Source: Fen-549 sp050011315
GTDB taxonomy: Bacteria > Actinomycetota > Thermoleophilia > Gaiellales > Gaiellaceae
NCBI GenBank assembly: GCA_050011315.1
Contig: JBEKJI010000003.1
Location: forward strand, 62,001-126,000
Direction: 5' to 3'
DNA length: 64,000 bases
Below, piece by piece: positions 17,591 to 25,779 of this stretch (position 1 is its first letter; the number at the start of each line of letters is the position of its first letter). The notes below the pieces were generated by a model. That model did not search any database. It was given only the letters and a program-made list of their open reading frames with translations, and was not told the origin of the DNA. The position numbers and the translations under genes are program-made.

Positions 17591-18331
17591 ATGACGATCC
17601 AGCGTAGGCGGCAGGCCCGGGGCGACCAGCCTCGGCAACGTACCCCGGGTGCCCGGATGCTGCTCACGGCCGCGATCAGCGCGCTCGCGCTCGCTGGGCT
17701 GGGAGGCGTCTTTGCCGCCGCGCCGGCGAAAGCGAGGTCACTACCGGCAAATTTCAGTCGCAAGTTCGAGGTGATCGGCTGGAAGGTGCAGGTGAGCGCC
17801 AGCTATTCGGGTTCAGGCCAGGAGTCGTCCGGCCCATGGAGCGCCCAGGGCCAGGGAACTTGGACCGAGCGCCTACACCGGACGACCCCGCTGGACCGCG
17901 TGCTCGCAGACGGCACGCTGGTCTTCTTCGGCAAGCGCGGTGGCGGCGCGATCATCGCTCCCATGCGGGAGACCTACGAAACGCACTGTGTCGTGACGGA
18001 GAGTCAGCAGCCGCCGCAGGAAACAAATGAGAGCGACACGGTTGCCGGCAAGTCCGGGGTCGAAATCGAGAGCGTCGGCAATGGGCGGGCGAGGGTGACC
18101 TGGAACCCGATCGCGAACGACGGCTGCTTCTGGAACCTGGCGTACTCCTATAGCTCTTTCGTCCAGATCGCGGAGCTGACCTCGCCCAAGGTTGTCCGTC
18201 TACACGCCCAGGGCCATGTCCCGCTGCGAAGCGGCCTGTTCGGTCAGACGAACGTACTCAACGGCAGCTTGCACTGGCAGACCTGGCTGACGATGAAACG
18301 GCTTCCTGCGAACTACGGTCTCTTTGGCTAG
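17591..18331 (+). CDS. Secreted protein of unknown function
   Basis: 246 residues from ATG 17591, which follows GGGGAGGAAG directly; the frame is open back to 17540. N-terminus is basic (MTIQRRRQARGDQPRQR) then a hydrophobic signal segment MLLTAAISALALAGLGGVFAAAPAKA. The mature part is beta-rich and starts FSRKFEVIGWKVQVSASYSG, with a WSAQGQGTWTERL repeat and two cysteines (THCVVT, NDGCFWNL). No family recognised. It is the only intact gene between the two tRNA-Lys fragments, so probably horizontally acquired cargo. Confidence 0.6.
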   Translation: MTIQRRRQARGDQPRQRTPGARMLLTAAISALALAGLGGVFAAAPAKARSLPANFSRKFEVIGWKVQVSASYSGSGQESSGPWSAQGQGTWTERLHRTTPLDRVLADGTLVFFGKRGGGAIIAPMRETYETHCVVTESQQPPQETNESDTVAGKSGVEIESVGNGRARVTWNPIANDGCFWNLAYSYSSFVQIAELTSPKVVRLHAQGHVPLRSGLFGQTNVLNGSLHWQTWLTMKRLPANYGLFG

Positions 18332-18416
18332 CCGGCGTCTCGTAGCCGAGCGATTGGTGGGGTCGGTAGCGGTTGTACTCGAGGCGCCAGTCCTCGATCA
18401 GAAGCTGCGCCTCGAA
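18324..18416 (-). pseudogene. IS3-type transposase C-terminal remnant
   Basis: Minus-strand translation gives LLIEDWRLEYNRYRPHQSLG followed by YETPAS, the well-known end of IS3/IS481-type DDE transposases (integrase-core C-terminus). The rest of the transposase and any inverted repeats are absent; the frame ends inside the 3' end of the neighbouring gene. Confidence 0.7.
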
Positions 18417-18461
18417 GAGTCTGCCGTCACCAGCGAAGGGAGCAGTCAGTCCGATGCGGTT

Positions 18462-18578
18462 GGGGCAACACGGGGGCAATCAGCTCCACCGAGATCTACC
18501 GAGATCAAGCGGGCGGAAAGCGCCCGAAAGCGCCGGTTTTCCAGCGAGACCGAGACAGGCCGAGGTCCCAGGGGTCTC
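18462..18578 (+). repeat. 117-bp module abutting tRNA-Lys 3' fragment, copy 2
   Basis: GGGGCAACACGGGGGCAATC then CAGCTCCACCGAGATCTACC and TTTTCCAGCGAGACCGAGAC. Same length and order as 17291-17407. Confidence 0.6.
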
Positions 18579-18620
18579 CTTTTAATCCCAAGGTCGCTGG
18601 TTCGATTCCAGCACGGCCCA
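18579..18620 (+). pseudogene. tRNA-Lys 3' fragment 2 (UUU lineage), probable attachment site
   Basis: CTTTTAATCCCAAGGTCG followed by T-arm GCTGGTTCGATTCCAGC and ACGGCCCA. Loop corresponds to anticodon UUU. The T-stem again differs from the intact gene by compensated changes. A canonical terminator follows at 18625, suggesting this is the original chromosomal end of the tRNA-Lys transcription unit. Confidence 0.8.
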
Positions 18621-18624
18621 TTAT

Positions 18625-18650
18625 GAAAGCCCCGGTAATCCGGGGCTTTC
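18625..18650 (+). terminator. Perfect 11-bp terminator hairpin after tRNA-Lys fragment
   Basis: GAAAGCCCCGG-TAAT-CCGGGGCTTTC with T residues in the 3' arm. Five bases after the fragment's discriminator. Confidence 0.8.
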
Positions 18651-18693
18651 ATTGTCTGGAAAGTGAACGCGCGAGGTCGCTAGACCTCGACTT

Positions 18694-20064
18694 CTAAACG
18701 GCTTCTACAATCACGGCCGTCGGAAGAGAGGTCGCAGATGTCGAGCCGCCGTCGTTTGTGGCCGTGACAGTAACGCGTAGGGTGCTGCCAACGTCTGAAT
18801 CTAGGAGTACATAAGGAGACGGAGACGACGTCGGCCCAGATATATCACTGCAGTTGTTACCACTCGCGTCGCAGCGCTGCCACTGGAACGAGTATTCGTC
18901 TGGAAAGTTGAGCCAGGAGCCGTAACCCGTCGAGGCGGTGTCACCGGCCACAGGCGGATCATCCGCAACGCTAATCAGCGGCAGAATAACGTTGACCGGC
19001 GCGGCGGGCAACACGGGTGAAGTCTGGCTCGATGCGGCCTCGGCCTGCCCGGCGGCGTTGGTCGCTGTGACGACCACGCGCAGGGTGTAATAAACACCTA
19101 TGCCAAACTGAAGGGCGCGGAAGGAGCGAAGCGTGTCGCTACCAAGAATCCCTGCACCCTGAATGGTGTAGGAAGGACTCGTCGCACCGACGATGTCTCC
19201 GCAAAAGACGGGCCCGGTAATGGGCGCAGTATCATCGATGGTCATCCTGGCCGGAACTAGCGACCCGCTGCTACAGAGCTGCCACTGATAGGCATAAGAG
19301 ATCGGCAGCGAGCCTGTCCAGGAGCCGCTACTCGTCGTTAGCGTCTGTCCCGCCTGGGCCGTGCCTGTGATTGTCGGCAAAGCCGTATTTCGTGGGGCCA
19401 CAGCAGAGATAACCCAGACGAATGTCTGAGGGCTGCTGCTCAGATGATTGGCCACGGCGACAACCGTGAAGACATGATTGCCGGGGGCCAGATCGGTGTA
19501 GGAGGTCGGGGACGTACAGGGCGCGTAGCCTCCATCGTTGGTCGACGCCTGCTTGTCGATGACGCAGGTAAATGTCGCGTTCGACTTGTTCGAGGAGAAG
19601 CCAAAGGTCGCGGTGGTGGAGACAGTGGTTAGACTCGGGTGCGAGGTGATCACAACCGTTGGCGCCACGACCGGAGCGACCTTCTTCTTAATCTGGATGA
19701 CCCAGGCAAAGCACACCGCCGGCCCGGCCATCCCATTGCTGACGGCCTTGACCGCGAAGCGATGCTTACCGTTCTTGAGCCCGTAGTACGTCTTCAGGGG
19801 CACACAGGTCTTATAAGCATGGCGGTCAAGCGAGCAGAGATAAGAGTCAACGTCCCAGTAATTCGAATAGAAGACGAAGGTTGCCTGCGACGAGTGTGAG
19901 ACGCTAGCGGGATGGCCGAGTATCACGGTCACTGGCCGATCACTCTTCTTCGCCGCCAGCAAAGAGGTCGGTAGCGAGAGACACAACAGGGGTAAGAGGA
20001 TAAGGGTAACGCCGGTGATACGTCTGAGGTACTTCTGCCTACGCGTAGCGCCTTGAAGATGCAT
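18694..20064 (-). CDS. Secreted multi-domain Ig-like repeat protein
   Basis: 456 residues from ATG 20064, preceded by AGGAGGGAAGGT; upstream extension to 20220 rejected. Signal peptide/TM at about 15-36 (VTLILLPLLCLSLPTSLLA). Then two Cys-containing beta repeats of the type ATFGFSSNKSNATFTCVID...TSYTDLAPGNHVFTVVAVA, and two actinobacterial NTALPTITGTAQAGQTL repeats with YAYQWQLCS and FQWQRCDASGNNCSDIS cysteines. Probably a cell-surface adhesive or scaffold protein; no enzyme domain seen. Confidence 0.72.
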   Translation of the reverse strand: MHLQGATRRQKYLRRITGVTLILLPLLCLSLPTSLLAAKKSDRPVTVILGHPASVSHSSQATFVFYSNYWDVDSYLCSLDRHAYKTCVPLKTYYGLKNGKHRFAVKAVSNGMAGPAVCFAWVIQIKKKVAPVVAPTVVITSHPSLTTVSTTATFGFSSNKSNATFTCVIDKQASTNDGGYAPCTSPTSYTDLAPGNHVFTVVAVANHLSSSPQTFVWVISAVAPRNTALPTITGTAQAGQTLTTSSGSWTGSLPISYAYQWQLCSSGSLVPARMTIDDTAPITGPVFCGDIVGATSPSYTIQGAGILGSDTLRSFRALQFGIGVYYTLRVVVTATNAAGQAEAASSQTSPVLPAAPVNVILPLISVADDPPVAGDTASTGYGSWLNFPDEYSFQWQRCDASGNNCSDISGPTSSPSPYVLLDSDVGSTLRVTVTATNDGGSTSATSLPTAVIVEAV

Positions 20065-20310
20065 ACCTTCCCTCCTATTCATTCCACTGGCGAGCACGAT
20101 CTTCCTCGGTTGCAAACATCGAGCCCAAATCCTACCCCCTGGATGAAGAGGTAGGACTCGTGTGAGACACGTAATCGGCCGCTTAGAGAGGGGCGAGATA
20201 CCCGCTCCGCGTAGGCCCACATCGCTCTAATGGGTGAGACTTTGGATCGCGCAGCGAGCTCGCGAACCTCCGCTTCGGCCCAGCCCTGAATCGCATCCCA
20301 GTCGCGCGCG

Positions 20311-20610
20311 TCCCTCATTGGGCGGAGCGAAGAAGAGATCAACACCTATGAGGAGATCGTGCGCCGCTTCGGCGAGGACCTCGACCCGGCAATGCGTGAG
20401 TTGGTGGAGAGGGCGCTCGACAACAAGGGCCTTGCGCTCGGTGAACGCGATCGACGCGAGTAGGCGACGGCGACCTTCGAGGAGCTCTAGTGTCGCTTCG
20501 AGTAGTTCGTGCGCCGTTTCGGCGAGGGTTTCGACCCGATCCTGCGCACGCTGGTGGCGGTGGCGCTCATCAATACAGTAGGGGCAACACTGGGGCAATC
20601 AGCTCCACCG
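20311..20610 (+). pseudogene. TPR-repeat protein relic
   Basis: One frame gives two TPR-like units, IGRSEEEINTYEEIVRRFGE with DPAMRELVERALDNKGLALG, and FVRRFGEGFDPILRTLVAVA, characteristic of bacterial proteins with tandem IxxYDExVxRFG repeats. In-frame stops at 20461, 20488 and 20503 and no start make it non-functional. Its end merges with the GGGGCAACACTGGGGCAATC sequence also found in the 117-bp modules. Confidence 0.6.
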
Positions 20611-20618
20611 AGATCTCC
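20581..20618 (+). repeat. Partial third copy of the 117-bp module
   Basis: GGGGCAACACTGGGGCAATC and CAGCTCCACCGAGATCT match modules 1 and 2, then similarity stops. No tRNA sequence follows. Confidence 0.55.
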
Positions 20619-20764
20619 GCCTGGCGCCGCTGACACTGGCTTTCCGGCGGCTGCTCTACGCTGTCCGGGGGCGAGCCGTATCACCCAAAAAGGGGGTGCC
20701 CCGGTGGGGAGTCACTTCCGATAGTCAAAAAGGCGCCGATCAACGGAGCGCCAAACACCGACCC

Positions 20765-22813
20765 ATGCGACGAAAGCTGATCCCCTTACTGGTTGTGGCC
20801 TTGATCTTGCCCGCCGCGACGCTCCAGGTCGCCTCGGCGACGCCGACAACGCGCGTCCTCGTGCACTTCGACCAAAACACGAGCGCCGCGACCCAGAAGG
20901 CGCTGATCGAGCGCGTCGGCGGTCGCAAGACCTCCACCATCCCCCGGCTTGGGACTGCAGTCGTGAGCGTTCCGCTGGAGAAGAAGGAAGCGGTACTGTC
21001 CGCGCTCGAGCGCCTTCCGGGCGTCGAATACGCGGAGACGGACGGATTGGTTCACGCCGACGCCGTAGTAGTCAACGATCCGTACCTCAATTCTTCGAGT
21101 TGGCCGCTCGCCAATCCGCACTTCCCGGATGCCTGGTCGCTCACGACGGGCAGCTCGAACATCACCGTGGCAGTTATCGACACCGGCGTTCAGCTGGATC
21201 ACCCGGATCTGGGGACGCTCGTTCCGGGTCATGACTTCGTGAACAACGATGAAGACCCGAGCGACGACGAGGGACACGGGACCGCTGTGGCGGGAATCAT
21301 CGCCGCACAGGGGAACAATGGTCAGGGCGTCGCCGGCACTTGCTGGCAGTGCCGGATCATGCCGGTGAAGGTGCTCGACGTCGCGGGCCTGGGCCAGGAT
21401 TCATGGATTGCCTCCGGCATCATCTGGGCGGTCGACCACGGAGCCGACGTCATCAACCTCTCGCTCGGCGGACCAGACAGCTCGCAAACCCTGGCCGACT
21501 CCGTCAGCTACGCGCAGGATCGCGGCGTCGTAGTCGTCGCTTCGGCGGGAAACGACAGCTCGTCCGTGCCCGAGTACCCAGCCGCCTACCCCGGTGTGAT
21601 CTCGGTTGGCGGGGTCGACGCGAGCGATAACCATTACGATTTCTCAGACTACGGCTCCTGGGTACAGGTCGATGCGCCCGGTTGCACGAACACGACCCAC
21701 CTCGGTAGCGTTTTCCGACCGGAAAGCCTCTATTACGTCCACTTCGATTTCTGCGGGACGTCGGCTGCCGCCCCCTTTGTCGCGGGCCTCGCGGGTCTTG
21801 CTCGCTCTTACAATCCCGCGGCGTCGGCTTTGAGCGTCGCGAACGCGATCGAGCAGTCGGCACACCCGCTCGCTTCCGGACAGGGGAACTCGCTTCACGG
21901 CTTGATCGACGCATCCGCTGCGCTCCAGGCGATTGCTTTGGCGCCTCCGGGCCCACACGCATCCTTCACGCCGAGCGTCACGGTGGGAGTCGAGCCGCTT
22001 CGCGTGACCTTCACCAACAACTCGACCAATGCGACCTCCTACGTCTGGACGTTCGGCGACGGAGCGACATCGACCGAAACGTCGCCCGTCCACACCTTCG
22101 TAGACTTCGGGACCTTCAACGTCATCCTCATCGCAACCAGGAGTTCGGGAGAGCGCACGACGGCGAGCGCGACCATCACCGTCAATCCGCTCGTTCCCAC
22201 AGCGTCCTTCAAGGTCGACAGGATTTCGGGCTCGGTGCCGCTGACCGTGACATTCATGAACAGCTCGTTGCACGCCGCTTCCTACCTCTGGTCGTTCGGC
22301 GATCAAACGCCGTTCTCGATAGAAGAGTCACCGCAGCACACCTTCACCTCTCCCGGTACTTACGAGGTCACACTCGTGGCGACGGGAGAAGGTGGCTCCG
22401 CGACTGCGCAAAGAGATGTGATAGTGACATCGAAAGCGACATCGAAAGCGACATCGAAGCCCGATCTGAAAGTGAGCTTGGCCAGGACCGCGTCTCGCCA
22501 CGATGGCCCCCGGCACGTCGATTCGCTCGTCGCCACGCTCAGCAACCGCGGTCTGGCCGCAGACACACAGGTGAAACTGAGAATCACCCTGCCCGTGGCG
22601 TCGGGCGTCAAGAGCGTCTCGGCCGGCGGTGGCAGTTGCACGCTCGCCGGACGGCGAATCACCTGCTCGTTCGGGACGCTCGCGGCCAAGAAGACCGTAC
22701 GTACGCGGCTCGTGGTGAGTCTCCCGAGCGGAGCCAGGACGACCGCCTCGGCATCCGGCGGGCGCGCTGAAGTCAGTCTCGCCAACAACAGCGCGAGCAT
22801 TAGATCCTCGTAG
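20765..22813 (+). CDS. Secreted subtilisin-like (S8) serine protease with two PKD domains
   Basis: 682 residues from ATG 20765. Signal peptide 1-26; inhibitor I9-type propeptide about 28-97 (TRVLVHFDQNTSAATQKALI to GVEYAETDGLVHA); catalytic domain with Asp139 (VAVIDTGVQLDHPDL), His171 (GHGTAVAGIIAAQ), oxyanion region SAGNDSS and Ser333 (GTSAAAPFVAGL). Two PKD domains follow (SYVWTFGDGATSTETSPVHT and SYLWSFGDQTPFSIEESPQH), then a TSKATSKATSK linker coded by a 12-bp tandem repeat and a CARDB/DUF11-like domain with a Cys pair (GSCTLAGRRITCSFG). Exported, self-processing endopeptidase expected; PKD modules likely mediate surface or polymer binding. Confidence 0.92.
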   Translation: MRRKLIPLLVVALILPAATLQVASATPTTRVLVHFDQNTSAATQKALIERVGGRKTSTIPRLGTAVVSVPLEKKEAVLSALERLPGVEYAETDGLVHADAVVVNDPYLNSSSWPLANPHFPDAWSLTTGSSNITVAVIDTGVQLDHPDLGTLVPGHDFVNNDEDPSDDEGHGTAVAGIIAAQGNNGQGVAGTCWQCRIMPVKVLDVAGLGQDSWIASGIIWAVDHGADVINLSLGGPDSSQTLADSVSYAQDRGVVVVASAGNDSSSVPEYPAAYPGVISVGGVDASDNHYDFSDYGSWVQVDAPGCTNTTHLGSVFRPESLYYVHFDFCGTSAAAPFVAGLAGLARSYNPAASALSVANAIEQSAHPLASGQGNSLHGLIDASAALQAIALAPPGPHASFTPSVTVGVEPLRVTFTNNSTNATSYVWTFGDGATSTETSPVHTFVDFGTFNVILIATRSSGERTTASATITVNPLVPTASFKVDRISGSVPLTVTFMNSSLHAASYLWSFGDQTPFSIEESPQHTFTSPGTYEVTLVATGEGGSATAQRDVIVTSKATSKATSKPDLKVSLARTASRHDGPRHVDSLVATLSNRGLAADTQVKLRITLPVASGVKSVSAGGGSCTLAGRRITCSFGTLAAKKTVRTRLVVSLPSGARTTASASGGRAEVSLANNSASIRSS

Positions 22814-23043
22814 CTCCGATCACTCACGGCGCCATTCAGGTCTCGGTCGTGGGCGAGGACGCGGTCGAGACGGAGGTGCTCGCAAAGGCGCTCAACCTGA
22901 ACGGCTGGCCGTGGAACAGGTACTTCCTCGAGGAGCGGGGACTCCAGGCGGTGTTCGTCGACGCGCGGGGCCGGGTGCTCGCAACACCGGGCTTGAAGCT
23001 GCGCCGATCGCGAGGGCTTACGAAGACTGTCGACCTCCTCTAA
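22804..23043 (+). pseudogene. C-terminal fragment of an ApbE-like FAD:protein FMN transferase
   Basis: Reading from 22804 the frame gives APITHGAIQVSVVGEDAVET, EVLAKALNLNG and GLQAVFVDARGRVLATPGLK, which resembles the last ~70 residues of ApbE (VTVVGPSAxxAEVLAKA...GLxALLVDxDG). No N-terminal part, start codon or ribosome site exists; a GTG at 22849 could start a 64-residue peptide. It overlaps the end of the protease gene. Assignment by motif only. Confidence 0.45.
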
Positions 23044-23045
23044 TT

Positions 23046-23075
23046 GATAGTAACTACCAAGTAGGAGTTACTATC
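23046..23075. promoter_or_regulatory. Inverted-repeat operator upstream of MFS-TetR operon
   Basis: Perfect 10-bp arms GATAGTAACT and AGTTACTATC separated by 10 bp, in an unusually AT-rich stretch ending 22 bp before the GTG of the exporter. Position and symmetry fit a binding site of the TetR encoded as the second gene. Confidence 0.65.
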
Positions 23076-23097
23076 ATAAAAACTAGAGGAGGCGGTA

Positions 23098-24633
23098 GTG
23101 GCTGAAATCAGGAGCAGGCGCTGGTGGATCTTGGTGGCGTTCGTGCCGGCGACGCTCGCGCTCGGGCTGGACGCGACCGTCCTGAGTGTGGCGCTGCCCA
23201 CGCTGACCGGGAAGCTGGGCGCCTCGACCAGCCAGGCGCAGTGGTTCTTTGCCTCCTACACACTCGTCTTCGGGGCGGCGATGGTGCCGGGCGGGATGCT
23301 CGGCGATCGCTTCGGTCGCAAGAAGATGCTCGTGATCGCACTCGTTATCTTCGGGTTGGGATCGCTCGCCTGTGCCTACTCGTCCTCGCCGGGCGAGTTC
23401 ATCGGCGCCCGGGTCGTGCTCGGGTTCGGAGCGGCGATAGCGACCCCGATGATCCTTGGGGCGCTACCGGTGCTGTTCTCCGAGGAGGAGCGCCCGAAGG
23501 CGATCGCGGTGATCATGGCCGCCACCATGCTCGGTTATCCGATCGGGCCGATCCTCGGCGGCTGGCTTCTGACGCACTACTGGTGGGGCTGGGTCTTTTT
23601 GATGAATCTACCGGTGGTCGCGCTCGCGCTCGTCGCGGTGATCGTCTTCCAGCCGGAATCGCGCAGCGAGAAGCCCCAGCGCTTCGATCCGCTTGGCATC
23701 GTCACCTGCGCCGCGGGGCTCGCCCTGCTCACCTACGGAATGATCGAAGCCGGGCAGAACGGCTGGGGCGATCCCGCTGCGCTCGCTGAGATGATCGGCG
23801 GGCTCGTCGTGCTGACGGCCTTCGTGTTCAACGAGCGGCGCGTGCGCGACCCGCTCGTCGATCTCGGGCTCTTCCGCTCGTCGGGCTTCAAGTGGGGGAC
23901 GATCCTCGCCACGGTGATGTCGTTCGCCATGTTCGGGCTCCTATTTGCGGTGCCGGCCTTCTTCCAGGAGGTGCTCGGCACCGACGCGATGGGCAGCGGC
24001 ATGCGCCTGCTGCCGATGATCGGCGGACTGATCATCGCGGCCGCGATCGGCACGCGGCTGGCGGAACGAGCCGGAGCCAGGTTCACAGTCGCGCTCGGGT
24101 TCGCGCTCTTTTCGATCGCGCTCGGTCTGGGCGCAACGACGAACGCCGCCAGCAGCGAGCTTTTCATCGCCGGTTGGATCGCTCTCTGCGGCGCCGGTAT
24201 CGGGTTCGCCATGCCCACGGCGATGGACGCCGCGCTGGGAGCGCTCTCGTCCGAGCGCTCGGGTGCCGGCTCGGGGATGATGCAGGCGCTGCGGATGGTT
24301 GGGGGTACGTTCGGGGCGGCGGTGCTGGGATCGGTTCTCAACACCGTCTACCGTGGCGGGCTGGATCTGGCGGGACTTCCGGCCTCGGCCGCCCGCAGCG
24401 TGCGTAGTAGCGTCGTCGCGGGGGTCGCGGTGGCACAGAAGCTCGGATCGTCCTCGCTGCTCGATTCTGTTCGGGGCTCCTTCGTGCACGGGATGGGCGT
24501 GATGCTGTGGGTCTGCGTCGCGGGCGGGCTGCTCGGGACCGTGCTGGCGTTCGCCTACCTTCCGCGTAAAGTCGGAAAGACTTCTGAACCGGCCGACGGG
24601 CGATCAGGATTGAGCCGTGAGGCCGCCGGCTAA
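23098..24633 (+). CDS. MFS multidrug exporter, DHA2 family
   Basis: 511 residues, GTG start after AGGAGG. Fourteen predicted helices; motif A GGMLGDRFGRKKMLVIALV, motif C-like segment AATMLGYPIGPILGGWLL in helix 5, and the early Asp-containing helix LGLDATVLSVALPTLTGKLG typical of EmrB/QacA antiporters. Proton-driven efflux of hydrophobic compounds is expected. The downstream TetR gene overlaps its end by 17 bp, and a palindromic operator precedes it, so the pump is probably induced by its substrate through that regulator. Confidence 0.92.
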   Translation: MAEIRSRRWWILVAFVPATLALGLDATVLSVALPTLTGKLGASTSQAQWFFASYTLVFGAAMVPGGMLGDRFGRKKMLVIALVIFGLGSLACAYSSSPGEFIGARVVLGFGAAIATPMILGALPVLFSEEERPKAIAVIMAATMLGYPIGPILGGWLLTHYWWGWVFLMNLPVVALALVAVIVFQPESRSEKPQRFDPLGIVTCAAGLALLTYGMIEAGQNGWGDPAALAEMIGGLVVLTAFVFNERRVRDPLVDLGLFRSSGFKWGTILATVMSFAMFGLLFAVPAFFQEVLGTDAMGSGMRLLPMIGGLIIAAAIGTRLAERAGARFTVALGFALFSIALGLGATTNAASSELFIAGWIALCGAGIGFAMPTAMDAALGALSSERSGAGSGMMQALRMVGGTFGAAVLGSVLNTVYRGGLDLAGLPASAARSVRSSVVAGVAVAQKLGSSSLLDSVRGSFVHGMGVMLWVCVAGGLLGTVLAFAYLPRKVGKTSEPADGRSGLSREAAG

Positions 24634-25222
24634 GCCGAAACCGCCGCCGTGCCTACGCGAGCGTAAGAAGGCGCGGACGCTGGCCACGATCCAGACGGAA
24701 GCGCTGCGGCTATTCCGCGAGCGGGGCTACGAGACGACCACGATCGAGCAGATCGCCGAGGCGGCCGAGGTCTCGCCGAGCACCTTCTACCGCTACTTTC
24801 CGGCCAAGGAAGATCTGCTCCTCTACGACGCCTACGACGCGCCGCTGATCGAGGCGTTCCGCGCCCAGCCGGTCGAGCTGAGCCCGGTCCAGGCGATCCG
24901 TAACGCGATCCGCGCTGTCTTCTCGGAGCTGTCCGTCGAGCAGCTGAAGCAGGAGCGCGAGCGCGAGCGACTGATGTTTTCCAGCCCCGATCTGCGCGCA
25001 CGCATGCTGGACGAGCTAGCCCGCGCCGTTCAGATGATCGCCGAGCTGATCGCCGAGCGTGCCGGGCGCCGCCCCGACGAGCTGGCGGTACGCACCTTCG
25101 CCGGGGCGCTGATCGGCGTCGGGATGTCGACGATGCTGGCCGTCATCGATGATCCACAGGCCGACTACTTCGAGCTGTTCGATGCTGGCCTGGCTCAGCT
25201 CGAGGCGGGCTTGAAGCTCTAG
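24617..25222 (+). CDS. TetR-family repressor
   Basis: 201 residues, GTG start, translationally coupled to the exporter. N-terminal HTH: RKKARTLATIQTEALRLFRE, YETTTIEQIAEAAEVSPSTF then YRYFPAKEDLL, the canonical TetR recognition helix sequence. The C-terminal helical ligand domain (ALIGVGMSTMLAVIDDP) resembles the MftR/AcrR-type TetR_C group. It most likely binds the palindrome at 23046-23075 and represses its own operon. Confidence 0.92.
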   Translation: MRPPAKPKPPPCLRERKKARTLATIQTEALRLFRERGYETTTIEQIAEAAEVSPSTFYRYFPAKEDLLLYDAYDAPLIEAFRAQPVELSPVQAIRNAIRAVFSELSVEQLKQERERERLMFSSPDLRARMLDELARAVQMIAELIAERAGRRPDELAVRTFAGALIGVGMSTMLAVIDDPQADYFELFDAGLAQLEAGLKL

Positions 25223-25233
25223 TCGGCACTGGT

Positions 25234-25653
25234 TCAGTCCTCGGGGCCGGGACGGCTGCGCCGGCGCTTGACAAGCGAGCGGTGGCGCTTCCGGGCCAGA
25301 CGGTCGAGAACCGACCGGCGCGAGGGCTTCGTCGAGGTGCGCACGGGCTCGGGCTCGAGCGCGGCGCCGATCTTTCCGAGCAACCGCTCGGCGGCGAGCT
25401 CGCGGTTACGAAGCTGGCTGCGTTCGTCCTGCGAGACCGCCCGTACAGTCCGGCCGAAGCGCTCGCGCAGCCTTCTCTTCGAAGCATCGTCGAGCGAGGA
25501 GGAGTCGATCTCGAGATAGGCCTCGATCCGTGTCTCGTTCTTCTGTGCGTGCTGGCCGCCGGGCCCGCTCGAGCGCGAGCTCCGGAAACCCATCTCGGCG
25601 CGCGCGACCTCGAGCGCCCGCGTCTGTTCGCTGTCTGCCCGATCCGAGCCCAT
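25234..25653 (-). CDS. arfB: ArfB/YaeJ-like peptidyl-tRNA hydrolase (ribosome rescue)
   Basis: 139 residues from ATG 25653, equal to the usual ArfB length. GGQ catalytic motif at 32-34 within SSRSSGPGGQHAQKNETRIE; basic C-terminal tail (RSVLDRLARKRHRSLVKRRR) of the type that enters the empty mRNA channel. It would hydrolyse peptidyl-tRNA on ribosomes stalled without a stop codon. Stop-codon recognition domains of RF1/RF2 are absent. Convergent with the TetR gene. Confidence 0.88.
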   Translation of the reverse strand: MGSDRADSEQTRALEVARAEMGFRSSRSSGPGGQHAQKNETRIEAYLEIDSSSLDDASKRRLRERFGRTVRAVSQDERSQLRNRELAAERLLGKIGAALEPEPVRTSTKPSRRSVLDRLARKRHRSLVKRRRSRPGPED

Positions 25654-25779
25654 GACCGCATGATCGCAGCAAGACGCGTGCGCCTCTCGGTGAAAGCGGG
25701 ACATACCCAAGATTGCTCGAGCGGGATCGAGCGGGGAGAGCCGGCGCCCCGGCCCTCCCCGGTGCTTGTCTACGGGTGT

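Noticed and set aside
18446..18652. Minus-strand frame giving CWNRTSDLGIK
   Set aside because: This well-known spurious peptide is the antisense translation of a tRNA 3' end, here the tRNA-Lys fragment.
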